Positions 26,319 through 34,531 of a DNA stretch of 64,000 bases are shown here, piece after piece. Made by a program: the position numbers and the translations under genes. The DNA is from Armatimonadota bacterium (GTDB taxonomy: Bacteria; Armatimonadota; Fimbriimonadia; Fimbriimonadales; Fimbriimonadaceae), in assembly GCA_018268395.1 (NCBI GenBank), contig JAFDWQ010000008.1, positions 62,001-126,000 on the forward strand. Reading direction: 5' to 3'. The notes under the pieces are model-generated. The model was not told the DNA's origin. It did not search any database and saw nothing but the letters and a program-made list of their open reading frames with translations. The first letter of the stretch is position 1, and each line of letters starts with the position of its first letter.

Positions 26319-26780
26319 ATGACCGCCGTCCTCACCGCCGCCCTCGTGCTAGGACAGCAGCCGAAGTACGTAACCTTGGACGACTACCAGGTTGGCCCGT
26401 ACCAGAAGGCATTGACGATGGGCTCGGACTATCACCCGATATTTGGCCTTGACAAGCGGCACTGCCTCTTCGGGCAAAGACGTACGTGGTTCCAGGTGAA
26501 CGGCAACGAGGACGACCTTCCTCTGACGCTCACGGTTGGAAATGGGGAGCAGAAACTGTCGGCACCGGGTCAACTCACGTGGAACTACTCCGCCGAATAT
26601 GGAGGCTGGCTGGGTGGCCCGGTCTGGCAACGCGCCATGACAAGCTGCCCGCCCATGCCTGTCCCGTTGCAGACCGGGTCGACGACCAGACAGGGTCACC
26701 CGTCCAAACTGCTTCCTTGCCCCGGGCAGAAGCCGTTTCCGGCCCGCTCCGGCCCTTTTCAGGTTCAAAACGCGTTTTGA
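26319..26780 (+). pseudogene. Truncated paralogue of the 4293 gene
   Basis: A 153-codon frame. About the first 95 residues (MTAVLTAALVLGQQPKYV to the segment TWNYSAEYGG) align with the protein at 4293. Similarity stops near base 26605, where the CCCGGTCTG hairpin begins, and the remaining residues (PVPLQTGSTTRQG and on) are Pro/Gly/Arg-rich read-through. The gene was probably truncated by rearrangement at the hairpin. TAGATT 6 nt before the ATG is still intact, so it may be transcribed. Confidence 0.65.
26618..26678. repeat. CCCGGTCTG hairpin, copy 2
   Basis: CCCGGTCTGGCAACG (26618-26632) pairs with CGTTGCAGACCGGG (26665-26678), one base bulged, with a 32-nt loop. It is equivalent to 4166-4226 in inverted orientation, and it marks the exact place where the 26319 reading frame loses similarity to its paralogue. 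Confidence 0.7.
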
Positions 26781-26803
26781 GGGGTCTTTCCGGAAAGTTT
26801 CCT

Positions 26804-26908
26804 GTCATCGGCGGACCGTTCCCCGACATCGGCGGACCGTTCCCTGACATCGGCGGACCGTTCCCCGACATCGGCGGACCATTCGCTGACATCGGCGGAC
26901 GGTCCGCT
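26804..26908. repeat. Five tandem 21-bp repeats
   Basis: Five consecutive units of gacatcggcggaccgttcccc with few changes (start points 26804, 26825, 26846, 26867, 26888). The period of 21 keeps the frame open on both strands, but no start or protein context supports coding. It forms part of the 374-bp gene-free stretch 26781-27154. Confidence 0.8.
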
Positions 26909-26962
26909 GAAAAGGGGGCCCTCCGTTTCGAACGACGCGTCCCCAGGGTCCCACATCGGAGC

Positions 26963-27083
26963 GCGGGCTTCAGCCCGCATGGGGTCCGGGGACTTCAGTC
27001 CCCGAAAGGTGCGGACTCAAGTCCGCAAGGCACGCTTTGCTCTGAAGTCGCGCTCCGAGCACCGGATGCGGACCGAGGTCCGC
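26963..27083. repeat. Array of four 16-bp hairpins
   Basis: GCGGGC-TTCA-GCCCGC (26963-26978), GGGGAC-TTCA-GTCCCC (26988-27003), GCGGAC-TCAA-GTCCGC (27011-27026) and GCGGAC-CGAG-GTCCGC (27068-27083). Each has perfect 6-bp arms and a 4-base loop. It is the largest cluster of the dispersed hairpin family in the window and lies just upstream of the SPFH gene. Confidence 0.8.
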
Positions 27084-27154
27084 GCTCCATGGACCCCGTC
27101 CCCCGCCCTACCCGCGCAACCTGTCTTTGAACCCGGCGTATACTCAACGGCAAG

Positions 27155-28264
27155 ATGGGAATCTTCGACAAGATCCGCGGCGAGTTCATCGACATCATCG
27201 AGTGGACCGACGACTCCACGGACACGATGGTCTACCGCTTCGAGCGGCAAGGCAACGAGATCAAGAACGGCGCGAAGCTGACCGTGCGCGAGTCGCAGGT
27301 CGCGGTCTTCGTCGACGAGGGCCGCATCGCGGACGTGTTCCAGCCGGGCATGTACACGCTCGAGACCGAGAACCTCCCGATCCTCTCGACCCTCAAGGGC
27401 TGGAAGTACGGCTTCAACAGCCCGTTCAAGGCGGAGGTCTACTTCGTGAACACGAAGCGGTTCACCGACCAGAAGTGGGGCACGATGAACCCGATCATGA
27501 TGCGCGACGCCGACTTCGGCATGGTGCGAGTCCGGGCGTTCGGCACCTATTCCCTGCGCGTCAAAGACGCGGCCACGTTCCTGAAAGAGGTCGTCGGCAC
27601 GAACTGGGAGTTCACGGTCGACGACATCAACACCCAGCTCCGCAACTTCATCGTGAGCGACTTCGCCGAAGCGCTCGCCGAGACGAAGATCCCCGTCCTC
27701 GACCTTTACAGCAAGTACGACGACATGGGCGGCTTCCTGACGGGGCGCATCCAGCCGAAGTTCGAGGAACACGGCCTGGAGCTGCTGAACCTGATGATCG
27801 AGAACGTCTCGGTCCCGCCGGAGGTCGAGCAGGCGATCGACACGCGCAGCAAGATCGGCGCGATGGGCGGCGTGATGAACGAATACATGCAGATGCAGGC
27901 GGGCGAGGCGATGGTCAAGGGCGCCGAGAACCCGGGCGGCATGGGCGGGATCGGCGCGCAGATCGCGGCGGGCCAGATCATGGGGCAGATGGTGCAGAAC
28001 ATGGGCCAGCAACAGCAGCAGCAGGCTCCGGCCGGGGGCACGCCGCCTCCGATGCCTCAAGCCAAGCCGTACCACGTCGCCGTGAACGGTCAACAGCAAG
28101 GCCCGTTCGACCGGGCCGCGCTGCAGTCCATGGCCGCGAGCGGTCAGTTGACGCGCGACACGCTGGTCTGGACGGGCGGCATGGCCGAATGGACGAAAGC
28201 GGGCGACGTCGCCGACCTGAGCGACGTCTTCGGCAGCGTCCCGCCTCCGATGCCTTCGCAGTGA
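27155..28264 (+). CDS. SPFH-domain protein with C-terminal GYF_2 domain
   Basis: A 369-residue protein. An SPFH/virion-core-like domain covers about residues 25-230 (IIEWTDDSTDTMVYRFERQG near the start, VPPEVEQAIDTRSKIGAM at the end). A Met/Gln/Gly-rich linker follows (VQNMGQQQQQQAPAGG), and then a GYF_2 (DUF4339) domain from about residue 315 (YHVAVNGQQQGPFDRAALQ). Such proteins assemble on membranes as scaffolds. The partner zinc-ribbon gene follows at 28506. TATACT lies 10 nt before the ATG. Confidence 0.9.
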   Translation: MGIFDKIRGEFIDIIEWTDDSTDTMVYRFERQGNEIKNGAKLTVRESQVAVFVDEGRIADVFQPGMYTLETENLPILSTLKGWKYGFNSPFKAEVYFVNTKRFTDQKWGTMNPIMMRDADFGMVRVRAFGTYSLRVKDAATFLKEVVGTNWEFTVDDINTQLRNFIVSDFAEALAETKIPVLDLYSKYDDMGGFLTGRIQPKFEEHGLELLNLMIENVSVPPEVEQAIDTRSKIGAMGGVMNEYMQMQAGEAMVKGAENPGGMGGIGAQIAAGQIMGQMVQNMGQQQQQQAPAGGTPPPMPQAKPYHVAVNGQQQGPFDRAALQSMAASGQLTRDTLVWTGGMAEWTKAGDVADLSDVFGSVPPPMPSQ

Positions 28265-28277
28265 GGACGGCCGGAAC

Positions 28278-28343
28278 GCTCCACCCCCAACCCCCTCCTC
28301 ATGTTCGGGGCACGAACCATCCCCTGCACACGAGGAGGGGGCT
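28278..28343. repeat. 66-bp hairpin repeat, copy 1
   Basis: Begins ctccacccccaaccccctcctc and ends gaggagggggct; the arms CCCCCTCCTC and GAGGAGGGGG form a 10-bp stem. It is nearly identical to 28438-28503 and, inverted, to 47105-47166. Located 14 bp after the SPFH stop. Confidence 0.8.
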
Positions 28344-28386
28344 TGCCGATGACGGCGTCACTCACAGGGATACAATGCGCGTCGGA

Positions 28387-28509
28387 ATGACCTTCGGACT
28401 CTTCGGACAGAAGACGATGTCGACCGAAGCGTCGATCGCTCCACCCCCAACCCCCTCCTCCTATTCGGGGCACGGACCCTCCCCTGCAAACGAGGAGGGG
28501 GCTCGGTGA
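28387..28509 (+). CDS. Possible small ORF (40 aa) between the hairpin repeats
   Basis: A 40-codon frame (MTFGLFGQKTMSTEASIAPP and on) that starts 8 nt after TACAAT (28373-28378) and whose TGA overlaps the GTG start of the zinc-ribbon gene. The second half is translated hairpin repeat, which argues against a conserved protein. It may be a leader that couples translation to the next gene, or chance. Confidence 0.25.
   Translation: MTFGLFGQKTMSTEASIAPPPTPSSYSGHGPSPANEEGAR
28438..28503. repeat. 66-bp hairpin repeat, copy 2
   Basis: Direct repeat of 28278-28343 with a few changes, confined largely to the loop (ctattcggggcacggaccct). It ends 2 bp before the GTG start of the zinc-ribbon gene, so the hairpin would fold in its 5' leader and could mask the start. 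Confidence 0.8.
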
Positions 28510-29588
28510 GCCAAGTCCTGCGCTACCCGTGCTCCGAGTGCGGCGCGAAGCTGGAGTTCGCACCGGGGACGACGTCGCTGAAGTGCCCCTATTGCGGACA
28601 CCTCGAACAGATCTCGACCGAGGGTGCCGAGCCCGTACGCGAGCTGGACATCCAGGCGTTCCTCGACCGTGCCCACCTCGACGCCACGCTTGAGACGGAC
28701 CAAGTCCTGCACTGTAACCAATGCGCGGCCGAGTTCACTTTGCCCTCCACCCAAGAAGCGGCGCGATGCCCGTTCTGCGGGTCGAACGTGGTCGTGCCAG
28801 GGACGCCCGAGAAGCGCATTCCGCCGAACGCGGTCATGCCGTTCCAGATCGACCCGAAGACGGCGCGGAAGAAGTATCAAGACTGGGTGGGCAGCCGGTT
28901 CTGGGCTCCGAACGACCTCAAGAAGCTGGCCCTCGCGCATCACGGGCTCCAAGGCGTCTACATCCCCTACTGGACGTACGACGCCGAGACGTTCACGCGC
29001 TACACGGGCATGCGCGGCGAACACTATTGGGAGACGGAGACGTACACCGACTCCGACGGCAACACGCAGACGCGGCAGGTCATGCGCACGGCGTGGTATC
29101 CAGCGGCGGGCGCGGTGGACGTGCCGTTCGACGACGTCCTCGTGCTGGGCAGCACGCACCTGCCGCAGATGTACGCGCAGGCGATGACGACGTGGAAGCT
29201 CCTGGACATCCAGCCTTACCAACCTGCCTTCCTCTCCGGTTTCCAGGCGATGCGCTACGACCTCGATCTGGCGACGTGTTGGGACACGGCGATGTCGATG
29301 ATGGCGCCCGTGATCGACGGCGCGATCCGGTCGGACATCGGCGGCGACGAGCAACAGATCCACTCGAAGGACACCGAATACTCGAACGTGACGTTCAAAC
29401 ACCTGCTCCTTCCGATCTGGTCGGGTGCGTACCGTTACCGAGGCCGTTCGTGGCGGTTCCTTGTGAACGGTCAGACGGGCGAGGTTCGGGGCGAGGCTCC
29501 CGTGAGCTTCTGGAAGGTGCTGATCGCGGTGATCCTCGGTCTGATCGTGATCGGAACGATCGTCTACTTCGTGCAGAAGAACCGCTAG
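28506..29588 (+). CDS. Zinc-ribbon membrane protein paired with SPFH
   Basis: A 360-residue protein. Two zinc ribbons are at the N-terminus: CSECGAKLEF with CPYCGH (residues 9-31), and CNQCAAEF with CPFCGS (about 70-95). An alpha/beta region with many aromatic residues follows (YIPYWTYDAETFTRYTG), and a single C-terminal transmembrane helix is VLIAVILGLIVIGTIVYFV. SPFH plus such zinc-ribbon proteins recur as neighbours in many bacteria, probably forming a membrane scaffold. The start is GTG at 28506, immediately after the hairpin repeat. It overlaps the convergent regulator gene by 4 bp. Confidence 0.85.
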   Translation: MSQVLRYPCSECGAKLEFAPGTTSLKCPYCGHLEQISTEGAEPVRELDIQAFLDRAHLDATLETDQVLHCNQCAAEFTLPSTQEAARCPFCGSNVVVPGTPEKRIPPNAVMPFQIDPKTARKKYQDWVGSRFWAPNDLKKLALAHHGLQGVYIPYWTYDAETFTRYTGMRGEHYWETETYTDSDGNTQTRQVMRTAWYPAAGAVDVPFDDVLVLGSTHLPQMYAQAMTTWKLLDIQPYQPAFLSGFQAMRYDLDLATCWDTAMSMMAPVIDGAIRSDIGGDEQQIHSKDTEYSNVTFKHLLLPIWSGAYRYRGRSWRFLVNGQTGEVRGEAPVSFWKVLIAVILGLIVIGTIVYFVQKNR

Positions 29589-32500
29589 GCCGGCGCAGGT
29601 GCGAGCTGGTCGGACACTTGGAGCAAGAGCTGGTCCAAGGCGTCGTCGCTCCACCTCGTGCCGGGCGTCGCGGGCCGCTCTCCCATTCCGGTCGCCGACC
29701 GTTGCCAAGGGGCCAGCGACGTCTCGAACCCGGGTTCGATGATCGTCGCCGCTTCGCGGAGCCGCCCGGCCAGTTCGGACGCGCCGGTCTGCACCGCGGC
29801 GGCGCAGAAGACGGCCAGTCCGTTCGCGGTCAAGGTCGGTGACTCCAGTTCGCGTCCGATCCGGAACCCGCGCCACGCGTCGGCGACGGCGCTACCTACG
29901 TCGCCGGCCTTGACCGAGCACCAAGCGTGACAAATGCTGACGACGCCTTCGAGCGACGCCGCTCCGACGCGCTTGAACTCGCTTTCTGCCTCGTCGAGGA
30001 CTTCGACCGCTTTGTCCGGCCGGTCCAGGTCGAGGAACGTCTGGGACAAGTCGGCGAGGAGCTCGCACGAGAGGGCGTTCTGACCACGTTCGCGGCTCGA
30101 AGCCAAGGCTTCTTCGAACAGGGCTTGGCTCTTGGCGGGCTCGCCCAGATAGCGCCACAATCCGGCGAGGTTTCCAAGGGCGGCCATTCGGATCGCCGTC
30201 TGACGGCCTGGATCGTCACTGGCCGGTTCGTCCGTGCTCTCGAGGACGGCTTCCCAGCACGACCGCGCGCCCGCAACGTCGTGTGTCAGCAGACGGGCGT
30301 TGCCGAGGTTGTTCAGACAGGAGGCGAGGCTCAACGGCTCGTCGGCCGTTTCCAAGAGGGCCTTGGACTCCTCCAGAAGACGGATCGCGTCGTCGACATG
30401 GCCCGTCACAGCCGATAGGTGCCCGATCGAGTTGTATGCGATCGCCGTCTCCCGGGCCCAACCTTGGGGCGAAGGCATCGCCAGCAGCTTCCGGCCCCGG
30501 ACCCTCCATTCGACCGTGTGGCCCCTTGCGATCGTGAACGGCAGCAGCTTGCCGACCATGGTCAGGGTCGGGCCCGGACACTCGTCCAAGAGCAGGGCGG
30601 TGTCGGCCGCGAGCCGGAAGTTGTCGTGTTCGGCGTCACCCAAGGCCAAGGCTTCTTTGGCATGCCGTCCTTCGAACATCGTCCGGATCCGCTTGGCGAC
30701 TTCGCAGCACCATTCGCGGTGACGGGCCAAGACCGCTTCGTCTTCGCCCTCCGCTTTGCAGCGTTGCCAAGCGAACTCGCGGACGGGTTCTAGCATGCGG
30801 AACCGGATGCCGACCGGCGTGTCCTCGGTCAAGAGAAGCGAACTGCCGCACAGCGCCTCGACCGTCTGGAACGTGTTGCCCTCGCCGAAGACGGCTTCGA
30901 TGCCGTCCAGGCCCGCCCCTCCGCGGAAGCAACCCATCGAACGGAGCAGGGCTTGCTCTTGCGGGTCGAGCAGTTCGTAACTGGACTCCATGACCGCAGC
31001 GAGGGAGCGGTGCCGGTCAGGGACGTCCTTGCGGTTGCTCGTCAAGAAACGCATGTCCTCCAGTCGGACAAGCAGTTGCGCCGGAGACGACATCGTCATG
31101 TGGGCCGCAGCGAGTTCCAGCGCCAGCGGTAGCCCGTCGAGCCTGCGGCAGATCTGGACGACAGCCTCCGAGTTGGACGACGACAGCTCGAAGTCCGGTC
31201 TTTGGGCTTGGGTACGGTCGACGAACAGCTTGACGCTCGGAGATTCCGCCGTCTCGGCGGGCCGTGCCCCCGGTTCCGGCACGGGGAGAGGTTGGAGCGA
31301 GAGGACACGCTCGACTTCGAGGAAGGACGTCCGACGGGACGTCACCAAGATCCGTAGGTTCGGGCACGCGACGAGGAGGTCTCGGACCGCTTCGGAGGCG
31401 CCGTCGACCAGCCGTTCAAACCCGTCGAGGATCAGAAGGGAGGGTGGCCCGGAAAGAAAGCCGACGAGCGCGCTACGGTCCTCTTCCCGCGTGGTCCGAG
31501 GCAAGTCGAGGGCCTCGCAGACCGACGACAGGAACCACTCGGCTCCACGGACTTCGGTCAGGGACACGAAGTGCGTCCGCCCTTCGTATGCGGCGGCTAA
31601 GGCGTGCCCGACCCTCAGGGCCAGAGCGCTCTTCCCTGTCCCGCCCACGCCCGTCACGGTCCAGAGACGGGGCGATTCGTCGTCCGTGGGGTCGAGGGCG
31701 TCTTTGAGGCGGCCGGTCTCGTCCTTTCGGCCGAAGAACCTCTTGAGCAGCGGTGGTAAAGCCGGCGATCGGGACGGTTCCACCTGACCGAAGGGTCGTG
31801 CCGTATCTCCCTTGAGTCCTGCGGCCGGCCCGGACCTTCTTGAAAGCGCCGCGGCCAGTTCCCGTGAATCTGGCGCTTCGGGAACAGCCTGGAGCGCGGA
31901 GACCGCGGCCTGCCCCGGTTTTTCGCCCCAAGCGTCGTCCAAGACCCGCTCTAGGGTTTCGAACTGCTTGATGGCTTCCGACGAAAGGCCGGAGGCGCCA
32001 TAGGCCCGGATCGCGGCGACATGGATGTCTTCTCGAAGCGGAAAGAGCGTCAGCCCCTTTTTGCAGAGGGCGACGGCGTCCCGGGCGTGGTCTTCCGCCA
32101 CCATCGCGTCGACGGCGTCGCAGAGGGCCGCTGCGTAGGCCTCTTCCAGAGCCAATTGGTGTGGAAGCGCCCATTCGAACGTGACCTGGGCGAGGGCGTC
32201 TCCACGGATCCAATGAAGGGCTTCCGTCAACAGCGGGATCTTCTCCAGGTTCGAACGGCAGCGGTCGGCCAGGCCCGTCAATCGCTGGAACTCGGCCAGA
32301 TCGGACGTGACCGTGTCTTTGCACAGCCAGACGTGAAGGCGGTCCGACCCGACCACCGCGCCCTCGCGGCCCGGAGGATCAAGTTGCCGTCGAAGGGACG
32401 AGAGCGCCGTCCGCAGGTTCTGCCGGGATTCTTCTTGGCCGCTTTCCGGCCACACCGCGTCGGCGAGTTCGTCACGGGTGACAGGGCGGGAGTCGTGGAC

Positions 32501-32593
32501 GGCGATATAGGCCAGGACCGCGGCCGCGCTCTTCGACCGAAAGCGGTCGATCCTGGAGCCGGACGGGCTCTCCACACCGACGGTCCCCGTCAA
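29585..32593 (-). CDS. BTAD-family regulator with NB-ARC and TPR domains
   Basis: A ~1002-residue AfsR/SARP-like STAND regulator. A winged-helix OmpR-type DNA-binding domain is at about residues 15-75 (TRDELADAVWPESGQEESRQ), with BTAD helices to about 240. The NTPase has Walker A TGVGGTGKSALALRV near 320 and Walker B PSLLILDGFERL, and C-terminal TPR-like helices run from about 690. The start is uncertain: TTG 32593 is used here, but the typical first strand (WTIRL) is encoded just upstream, where no ATG or GTG exists and only an ATT at 32608 would fit. Target genes are unknown. Confidence 0.85.
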   Translation of the reverse strand: MTGTVGVESPSGSRIDRFRSKSAAAVLAYIAVHDSRPVTRDELADAVWPESGQEESRQNLRTALSSLRRQLDPPGREGAVVGSDRLHVWLCKDTVTSDLAEFQRLTGLADRCRSNLEKIPLLTEALHWIRGDALAQVTFEWALPHQLALEEAYAAALCDAVDAMVAEDHARDAVALCKKGLTLFPLREDIHVAAIRAYGASGLSSEAIKQFETLERVLDDAWGEKPGQAAVSALQAVPEAPDSRELAAALSRRSGPAAGLKGDTARPFGQVEPSRSPALPPLLKRFFGRKDETGRLKDALDPTDDESPRLWTVTGVGGTGKSALALRVGHALAAAYEGRTHFVSLTEVRGAEWFLSSVCEALDLPRTTREEDRSALVGFLSGPPSLLILDGFERLVDGASEAVRDLLVACPNLRILVTSRRTSFLEVERVLSLQPLPVPEPGARPAETAESPSVKLFVDRTQAQRPDFELSSSNSEAVVQICRRLDGLPLALELAAAHMTMSSPAQLLVRLEDMRFLTSNRKDVPDRHRSLAAVMESSYELLDPQEQALLRSMGCFRGGAGLDGIEAVFGEGNTFQTVEALCGSSLLLTEDTPVGIRFRMLEPVREFAWQRCKAEGEDEAVLARHREWCCEVAKRIRTMFEGRHAKEALALGDAEHDNFRLAADTALLLDECPGPTLTMVGKLLPFTIARGHTVEWRVRGRKLLAMPSPQGWARETAIAYNSIGHLSAVTGHVDDAIRLLEESKALLETADEPLSLASCLNNLGNARLLTHDVAGARSCWEAVLESTDEPASDDPGRQTAIRMAALGNLAGLWRYLGEPAKSQALFEEALASSRERGQNALSCELLADLSQTFLDLDRPDKAVEVLDEAESEFKRVGAASLEGVVSICHAWCSVKAGDVGSAVADAWRGFRIGRELESPTLTANGLAVFCAAAVQTGASELAGRLREAATIIEPGFETSLAPWQRSATGMGERPATPGTRWSDDALDQLLLQVSDQLAPAPA

Positions 32594-32657
32594 CCTGATC
32601 GTCCAAATCCTGTCCGTTGTGCCCTCCGGCCCGCAATCGTCCGTCCTGTCCGGCGGA

Positions 32658-33692
32658 CTACTTAAGATACTTCTGGTCGATGTCGGAAAAACCCCAATCC
32701 TGCAGTTTCTTGGCCCAATCGCTCAGGCCTGCTTTATCGACCTTGACCAGACTCATTTTGTTCACGGCTTCCACGGCTTCGCCCTTGATCACCTTGCGGT
32801 AGACGATATCGACGCTCGTGTGGCCCCACTCGTAGGTCGGCTGTGCGAACAACACCGGGGCGACGCCCTTGTCGATGTAGTCAAGTTGCGCGGGAAGGCA
32901 GTCGACCGCGACGATTTTGACCTTTGCCGGATCGAGATCGAGGAGCGACCGTGCGAAGAGGGGCCACCCACCGATCATCGCCCAGCCCTTGATCTCGGGG
33001 TTCGCCTGCATGACCTGGAGCACCTTCGCGCTCGCGTCCTGCGGCGTTTCGGCGTGATAGAACGTGCCGACGATCTGGATTCTGGGGAACTTCTTTGCGG
33101 CATCTTCGACGCCCTTAGCCCGCTTCTGCAAGTTCGGGGCGTTCTGGTTTCCGGCCAAGACGGCGACCTTTCCTTCTTCTCCGATTTGATGGGCGAGTTC
33201 GTCCATGACGAGCGTGCCCGCTTCCGCGTCGTCGGCGCCGTAAAAGGCGAACCGCTTAGAGTCGGGCGCGTCACTGTCGAACGTCATGACCGCGACGTTC
33301 TTGTCCACCGCATCGTTGATGGCGCCTGTGACTTTGGTCGCGTCCGAACAAGAGATCAGGACCGCGTCGGCCCCGTCGTTGACGGCTTGGGCGATGCGCT
33401 GGGCTTGGACCTGGCCGTCTTCGGTCTCCGGGGTCAGCCAGACGACTTGGACGTCGACGCCGTCCCTTTCCTTGATCTCCTTGGCTGCCGCTTCGGCGCC
33501 TGTTTTCGCGGCCAGGAAGACCGGGTTAGTGGAACTCTTGGCGATCATGGCGATCTTCAGAGACGTGGCCGGCTTGCCGGCGTTGCCGCCCTTGTCGGCG
33601 GAACCTGAGCCCTGTGAACCGTCGGTTCCCGCGCCGCAACCCGCGAGCGTCAGCAAGGCTCCGGCCAGGAGTGGGAGGATCGTGCGCCTCAT
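32658..33692 (-). CDS. Sugar ABC transporter substrate-binding lipoprotein
   Basis: A 344-residue periplasmic binding protein of the RbsB-like type (peripla_BP_4). The lipobox is LLTLAGCGAG, so it is membrane-anchored. The first lobe starts SLKIAMIAKSSTNPVFLAAK, and the hinge has VLISCSDATKVTGAINDAV and VMTFDSDAPDSKR. It probably binds a pentose, inositol or similar ligand. No permease or ATPase gene is adjacent, so it is an orphan receptor here. TACATT (33700-33705) lies 7 nt before the ATG. Confidence 0.9.
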   Translation of the reverse strand: MRRTILPLLAGALLTLAGCGAGTDGSQGSGSADKGGNAGKPATSLKIAMIAKSSTNPVFLAAKTGAEAAAKEIKERDGVDVQVVWLTPETEDGQVQAQRIAQAVNDGADAVLISCSDATKVTGAINDAVDKNVAVMTFDSDAPDSKRFAFYGADDAEAGTLVMDELAHQIGEEGKVAVLAGNQNAPNLQKRAKGVEDAAKKFPRIQIVGTFYHAETPQDASAKVLQVMQANPEIKGWAMIGGWPLFARSLLDLDPAKVKIVAVDCLPAQLDYIDKGVAPVLFAQPTYEWGHTSVDIVYRKVIKGEAVEAVNKMSLVKVDKAGLSDWAKKLQDWGFSDIDQKYLK

Positions 33693-33751
33693 GGACCGGA
33701 ATGTACCCGCGAGCTCGCGGCGACGAACCTATCGGGTCGGTCGGGATCGGC

Positions 33752-33757
33752 CATAAT
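33752..33757 (+). promoter_or_regulatory. -10 box of tRNA-Ser
   Basis: CATAAT, 12 bp upstream of the mature 5' end of the tRNA. No good -35 box is visible. Confidence 0.5.
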
Positions 33758-33769
33758 CTCTCCAGTCGC

Positions 33770-33861
33770 GGAGCGGTGTCCGAGTGGTCGAAGGAGCGCG
33801 ACTGGAAATCGCGTATAGGGCACAAACTCTATCGTGGGTTCGAATCCCACCCGCTCCGCCA
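33770..33861 (+). tRNA. tRNA-Ser (GGA anticodon)
   Basis: A 92-nt tRNA. The acceptor GGAGCGG pairs with CCGCTCC, and the 3' CCA is encoded (33859-33861). The anticodon stem CGCGA/TCGCG holds CTGGAAA, giving anticodon GGA for UCC/UCU. A long variable arm (about tagggcacaaactcta) marks it as a class II serine tRNA, and the T arm is GTGGG-TTCGAAT-CCCAC. Confidence 0.97.
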
Positions 33862-33872
33862 GATTTCCCCTC

Positions 33873-34451
33873 CTATTCGATCCCCTGGATCCCCGGCAAG
33901 CGCGTCGTCACCGTCTCGACCGTGCCATCGATCCTTAAGACCAGAAGTTCCCTCTTCAGAGCCCTTGTCGCGGCCGCCAGGGAGTAGCCGTTTTCGTCGA
34001 TGCAGAAGACGGTCCTTTCGCCATTCCGCGGGGCCGCTGAGCCCGGACCATAGAGCGGGAACGTGAAGTGGCTCCATGCGATGTTGTTCTGCGCGTCGAA
34101 CTTCCGGGAGGCGCTCAGACGGAGCAAGACGGGCTTGATCGACCATTTGTGCCCCGGCTCGGTCATCCGCACCAACTGGTCCAGATTCGATGGTAGGCCG
34201 GCGTCGGCCAGTGTCTTCCACTTTCCTACGGGTTTGACGCCGTGATCGACGCGGTAGACCTTTAGGGCGCGCCCGATCGCTTCCAGCTTCAGGCGCGCCT
34301 CCTCGGCGCGGTAGTCGTTGTCGAGTCGCGGGACTTTGACCACGGGCTCCGGCTCGGGAAGGCACCCAAGAGCACCCGTCAAGACCAAGACGCCGGTCGC
34401 AACGGTCCAGAAAGACCTCGCCGTCTTCGGCTCCAAGAAGCCGTCTGCCAC
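33873..34451 (-). CDS. Lipoprotein with pseudopilin-like domain
   Basis: A 192-residue protein. A hydrophobic segment ends in the lipobox LTGALGCLPEP. A helix then begins RAEEARLKLEAIGRALKVYRVDHGVKP, the layout of the helical stem and YP-loop of type II secretion pseudopilins, although the methylation site is absent. The C-terminal part contains ERTVFCIDENGYSLAAA. Function unknown. The GTG start at 34451 has TAGAGT 6 nt upstream. Confidence 0.6.
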   Translation of the reverse strand: MADGFLEPKTARSFWTVATGVLVLTGALGCLPEPEPVVKVPRLDNDYRAEEARLKLEAIGRALKVYRVDHGVKPVGKWKTLADAGLPSNLDQLVRMTEPGHKWSIKPVLLRLSASRKFDAQNNIAWSHFTFPLYGPGSAAPRNGERTVFCIDENGYSLAAATRALKRELLVLRIDGTVETVTTRLPGIQGIE

Positions 34452-34531
34452 CGATCGACTCTACCTCTCCTCACCGGACGGCGCCCCTTTACGGCACGCC
34501 GGAGCGCGGTCCCTGCACAATCAGGGCACTT

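Noticed and set aside
26804-26908. Tandem repeats as a CRISPR array
   Set aside because: The units are contiguous 21-mers with no spacers, and there are no cas genes.
28461-29876. Minus-strand ORF of 471 codons opposite the zinc-ribbon gene
   Set aside because: Low-complexity Arg/Val frame produced by high third-position GC of the real gene.
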